Assembly (NCBI RefSeq): GCF_030052815.1
Contig: NC_079505.1
Span: 11,591,650-11,655,649 of the forward strand
Length of the DNA: 64,000 bases
Direction of reading: 5' to 3'
From: Hevea brasiliensis
Taxonomy: Eukaryota; Streptophyta; Magnoliopsida; Malpighiales; Euphorbiaceae
Shown here: piece after piece, positions 60,692 through 64,000 of the stretch
Numbering within the stretch: the first letter of the stretch is position 1
How the letters are laid out: every line of letters begins with the position of its first letter
Notes under the pieces: generated by a model
What the model saw: the letters and a program-made list of their open reading frames with translations, nothing else
What the model was told of the DNA's origin: nothing
Database searches by the model: none
Made by a program: the position numbers and the translations under genes

Positions 60692-60962
60692 TTCATGAAA
60701 CTTGATCATTTTAAGGAACAAATTATGTTCACTGAGAAGGTAAAAGCAGATCAGGAAAAGAAGATGAATTGCCATGCAGAGGTCATATTCTCAACAACTC
60801 ATCAGATAGGTTATAAGATTTGTTTACCTCTGTCAAGTCTCCAAAAGAAATTGGGAATTCGTTATAATTCGAATATAATACAGAAAAAAAAGGTATGGAT
60901 AAATTTCTCATTATGAAATATTTTGAATTCTAAATACTTGATAATATGTCTGAAGAAATATA
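60692..60962 (+). pseudogene. Degenerate copia gag remnant
   Basis: The 79-codon frame at 60677-60916 begins MINQEFMKLDHF and continues with a CHAEV...LPLSSLQKKLG line resembling the N-terminal gag of copia elements. After a shift of frame the sequence reads GMDKFLIMKYFEF, then a stop, then ILDNM, which matches the conserved gag line usually written KFL-x-x-KYFDF. The remnant is broken by at least one frameshift and a stop codon. It would make no working capsid protein. Confidence 0.6.
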
Positions 60963-61108
60963 AAGTTATATTATGATGCTAAAGCTCATGGAGAATGTGA
61001 TAAAGAAGGTAATAAGATTTATGTACATAAAATAAAAAAAAAAACACTTTTATATGCATAAATCCTAATTCATATTAATTGTGTCTATCACTAACTAGGT
61101 AGGGATAT

Positions 61109-61830
61109 TGTTAAAATATTAGTGATAATAAAATTTGTCTCATTTTGAAAGAGTTATGTCTGTTCATTAAAAGGCATCAAAATAAACTATTCATTACCGA
61201 TAGCTATATCTATTTTAAAATGTGTAAATGAACAAATATAATTGTTCTAAAAGATACAAAGTGAATAGGTGTATCTGTTCTAAGAGGTATAAGTGAATAG
61301 TTGTATCTATTCTAAGATGTATAAGTGAACAGTTGTATATGTTCTAAGAGGTATAAGTGAATAGTTGTATCTGTTCTAAGAGGTATAAGTGAACAGTTGT
61401 ATATGTTCTAAGAGGTATAAGTGAATAAATATAATTATGCTAAGAGATACAAAGTGAATGGTTGTATCTGTTCTAAGAGGTATAAATAAATGGTTGTATC
61501 TGTTCTAAGAGGCATAAGTGAACGGTTGTATCTGTTGTAAAAGATATAAGTGAACAGATGTAATTATTTTAATAGATACAAAGTGAACTATTGTATATAT
61601 TTGAAGAGATGCAAATGCTTTATAAATAGCAGTTTGAAACAAAAAAAAAAAATCTATTAACTTTTCTTTTTTTGTCTCTTCTCTTCATTTTTATCGACCA
61701 TCAACATTATTATTCTTTAATTTAATCTTGGGAGAATTTTAAAATTGCTGTCTAGATTTATATTTTGGTTATTATCCTTGAGGGATCTGCTTAAAACTAC
61801 CCAGCTATAACATAGTGGGGGTTTTACTCT
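61109..61830 (+). mobile_element. Internal, diverged LTR-like stretch inside the copia element
   Basis: It is preceded by a PPT-like AGGTAGGGATAT and starts TGTTAAAATATTAG. It has a TATA box TATAAATA at 61621-61628, a pyrimidine-rich leader (TTTTTTTGTCTCTTCTCTTC) and a 3' part resembling the outer LTR: TTGCTGTCTAGATTT against TTGCTGTCTGCAGATTT, and TAGTGGGGG in both. A CTATAACA end at 61812 would pair with TGTTA. It is therefore a relative of the outer LTR, captured or nested inside. The exact 3' limit is uncertain. Confidence 0.6.
61215..61612. repeat. ~32-bp minisatellite, about 12 copies
   Basis: The unit is close to ATAAGTGAACAGTTGTATCT followed by GTTCTAAGAGGT, repeated with substitutions and small indels. 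It sits at the U3 position of the internal LTR-like stretch and resembles the GTTGTATCTATTGGAG part of the outer LTR, so U3 repeats seem to be a shared habit of this family. Confidence 0.85.
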
Positions 61831-61847
61831 TTGTCAATTTCATTATA

Positions 61848-62003
61848 TTGAGGAAAGCAAATACTCCATATGATATTTATTACAAATTGACTGGAAATTT
61901 TGGTAGAATAATTATTCAAATTGAGTGTTCTAGTGCTATTGGTAGCTTAATGTATGTTATGCATTGCACTACTCCTGATATTGCTTTTGCTAAGACCATA
62001 TAA
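61848..62003 (+). pseudogene. Copia reverse-transcriptase C-terminal fragment
   Basis: The frame reads LRKANTPYDIYYKL, then SSAIGSLMYVMHCTTPDIAF, which is the highly conserved end of Ty1/copia reverse transcriptase (the IGSLMY...CTRPDIA line), then stops. The catalytic YVDD region and everything before it are missing. The fragment starts directly after the internal LTR-like stretch, which suggests a recombination or deletion joint at about 61830-61848. Confidence 0.85.
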
Positions 62004-62398
62004 AGAATTGTATCCATGCAAAGAGTTATGTCCCTTGGCCAAAAGATGTAACTAAATGAAAAGATGCAATTCTTCTAAATAGTTACATGCATGAAGAGAT
62101 GAACTAATTGGCCAAAAGGTTGGAACATTTTGAGTAGTAAAAATAAGAGCCTTACAAGTCATTTGTAAGAAGTGACAAAAGAACAAATGAGTATGCATTT
62201 GTGTGTGTGTGCAAGTTTAGCTTGATTCTTTATTGTTGGATACTCTCATTTTAAACAAGTTATGGAGTAATTTATTTCTGCAAATAAGGTACAAATCTAG
62301 ACTGTAAATTATTTATGCAGTTCATGTTATAAACATGTGATTATATGGTTGACTAGTGAAACAAATATGGTTGGAGATCCTAAAGTGTTATAAATGCC
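62004..62398. other. Degenerate pol linker
   Basis: No open frame of note. By position it is the decayed stretch between reverse transcriptase and RNase H; a GTTGGATACTCTCATTTTAA line is the only recognisable non-AT-rich part. Confidence 0.4.
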
Positions 62399-62751
62399 AA
62401 TTGGATATGTAGTACTAAGGATAATAAGTCAACCTTTGGTTGGGTGTCCACTTTAGGTGGAAGTTTTGTTTCTTGGGCATCAAAGAAACAAACTTGTATA
62501 ACTTATTCTACGGTAGAATCCGAATTTATAACTTTGGTGAATGTTGGTAAAGAAGTAGAATGGCTGAGAAACTTGTTATCGGATATTAAGTTGTGGCCAC
62601 AACCTGTGCTATCTATTTCTTTATATTGTGATGTAAGACAATTAGTCTCTAATGGTGTTATTACCATGTTTATGTTAAATCCTATAATAATCTAGCAAAT
62701 CCTTTAATAAAAGGGCTCTCGAGAGTTATGATCATAAGTACATGTGCTGAT
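62399..62751 (+). pseudogene. Copia RNase H fragment and pol C-terminus
   Basis: The frame opening at 62399 reads [20 protein letters not shown], then [23 protein letters not shown] and [12 protein letters not shown], which is the Ty1/copia RNase H core with the ESE catalytic region still visible. It ends at 62695. In another frame the usual pol tail [10 protein letters not shown] follows at about 62690-62720, so a frameshift separates the two. It is part of a much reduced pol and not a working enzyme. Confidence 0.88.
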
Positions 62752-63247
62752 TAGGATTTAGAATATTCCATTAAATTTACTAATGATGGGAACCCTACTT
62801 TATAGTATTATTACTAAATAAAGTTTAAAGGGTAACAACAAGTCATTAGTAAATAGTGTAATTAAAGTACTTAATGTACTAAGTTAATGGAATGAGGATG
62901 AGTGTTTATACTCTTAATGAAGTTTAAAATTATTACAAAGGAAACTTCACCTATATGGACATAGGAAGTGGTGCCGCTTCAATAAAAGTGAGAATAACTT
63001 TTGTAAATGTTCATGAAAACAGGAGGTAGCACAAGGCCATATTCGTGCTAAAATTTTGGTGAACTTTTTAAGTCGAACTAATTGATTCGTGTGTGTAGTA
63101 TTTCCGGTTCTATTTAATAGGAATCTAGGTTTAAGCTAAGGCCACCATGATTTCTTTAGAACTTTGAAATACTTACACTAAGGAAAAGTTTAAATCGAAA
63201 GATACTTTTCATTATGCATGAAACAATGGGATCTAACAATACAAGCT
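62752..63247. other. Post-pol untranslated stretch of the copia element
   Basis: No coding frame. This is the usual non-coding piece between pol and the 3' LTR in copia elements. Confidence 0.5.
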
Positions 63248-63258
63248 AAGTGGGGGAA
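63248..63258 (+). other. Polypurine tract
   Basis: AAGTGGGGGAA lies directly before the TGTT of the 3' LTR, the standard place and form of the second-strand primer of copia elements. Confidence 0.85.
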
Positions 63259-64000
63259 TGTTATAAATAGCTTGTATGTTAGACAGTATAGAGAGAAAGA
63301 ATTCCTATATTGTTAAAATATAAGGGAATGACAAGAGTGAAATATTTATAGAATTATATATATATAATTCAATATATATAATTCTATTATGGCACTTGAC
63401 ACGTATATGTGTGAAATAAAATAATTATCATATTGTAATTTTCATAAATAAATTATGAACAGATGTGTTTATTAACAAGTAGATGTGTCTGTTAATAGGC
63501 AGACATGTAAATTCTATACAAACAGTCACAACTGTTTATATAGGTGTCTGTTAATAAACAGACATGTCTGTTCTATACAAAAGTCATAACTGTTTGTATA
63601 GGTGTCTGTTAATAAATAGATATGTCTATACAACTATTTGTATAGGTATCTTTTAATAAACAGACATGTCTATTACATAAATAGTTGTATCTATTGGAGA
63701 TAGACAGATGTATCTATCTAGTAAAGGTGCCATGGCTTTTCATTCATTATAAATATGGATGAGTTTTTTCAATCCAGATATATACTACTTCTACTTCTTC
63801 TTCTTTTCTTCTAGTCTCTCTAAATTCAGTTCATATAAAGAGTTCTTAAGGGAAATCTTCAGGAGTTGCTGTCTGCAGATTTCAGGCTTTGTTGTATCCT
63901 GGAGGTATATTGTCATAACCTTGCAGCAATCTAGTGGGGGCAATTAATACCTTAAAGATAGTGATTCATCACGCCTCAAAGCCTACTCTACACCCACTGC
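63259..64000 (+). repeat. 3' LTR of the copia element (cut by window end)
   Basis: Identical to 59887-60628 by eye except one base (CGTAAATAAA versus CATAAATAAA near 63443). The TATA box is at 63748-63755. If the 5' LTR ends at 60635, this LTR should end at 64007, seven bases past the window. Confidence 0.95.

Larger units (their letters stand above)
59887..64000 (+). mobile_element. Non-autonomous, chimeric Ty1/copia LTR retrotransposon (3' LTR cut by window end)
   Basis: A 5' LTR at 59887 is repeated at 63259 with an offset of 3,372 bp. The interior is short (~2.6 kb versus about 4-5 kb in intact copia elements) and contains broken gag, an internal LTR-like stretch, the end of reverse transcriptase and RNase H, then a polypurine tract. 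Protease, integrase and most of reverse transcriptase are missing, and the surviving parts have stops and frameshifts. Domain order (RNase H last, no integrase after it) and the sequence of the RT/RNase H pieces place it in Ty1/copia. The element is in the same orientation as the gene it interrupts. Confidence 0.92.

Noticed and set aside
61215..61612. Regularly spaced repeats considered as a CRISPR-like array
   Set aside because: The copies are contiguous without spacers, imperfect, and lie within a plant retrotransposon; this is a minisatellite.

Overview
The window looks like nuclear DNA of a flowering plant, probably a eudicot. It is very AT-rich, has no operons, carries an intronless plant receptor-kinase gene and is full of plant LTR-retrotransposon debris. 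The species cannot be fixed from sequence alone. All recognisable genes are on the + strand.

The main structure is a direct tandem array of one large unit. Unit A (1-27424) enters the window inside the kinase gene. Unit B (27425-58187) repeats it over its whole length. Unit C (58188 onward) starts again in the gene and is cut by a retrotransposon. The spacing between gene copies is 27,424 bp and then 30,763 bp. Each unit carries one G-type (bulb-type) lectin S-receptor-like kinase gene of the ZmPK1-like kind: copy 1 (1-1737, 5' end outside the window), copy 2 (26678-29161, complete, 827 aa) and copy 3 (57441-59894, last 11 residues lost). The kinase is non-RD (HCD in place of HRD), as in many plant immune receptors.

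Between genes, each unit holds: an AT-rich block with tRNA-like repeats; an LTR-like element with a cluster of GCATAA/TTATGC motifs (6258-7342 and 33708-34790); a second LTR-like element starting TGTAACGCC with a ~192-bp internal tandem repeat (7343-9973 and 34791-37425); several diverged copies of a ~2-3 kb module; and a ~1.0-kb solo LTR of Ty1/copia SIRE/Maximus type about 1.5 kb upstream of the gene (24201-25205 and 54978-55980). Units A and B differ by a few large changes. B has ~2.5 kb (46693-49179) and ~0.36 kb (44573-44930) that A lacks. A 1.4-kb stretch of A (22097-23514) is replaced in B by 1.9 kb that begins with a CACTA-like transposon end (52389-54293).

At 59887 a Ty1/copia element inserted in the last codons of gene copy 3. 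Its two LTRs are almost identical by eye, but its interior (60636-63258) is a wreck: a broken gag remnant, a second LTR-like stretch with a 32-bp minisatellite, the C-terminal end of reverse transcriptase, and an RNase H fragment. It is therefore a recently moved, non-autonomous chimera. The window ends a few bases before the predicted end of its 3' LTR.

No CRISPR array, intact tRNA or rRNA gene, or bacterial-type system was seen.
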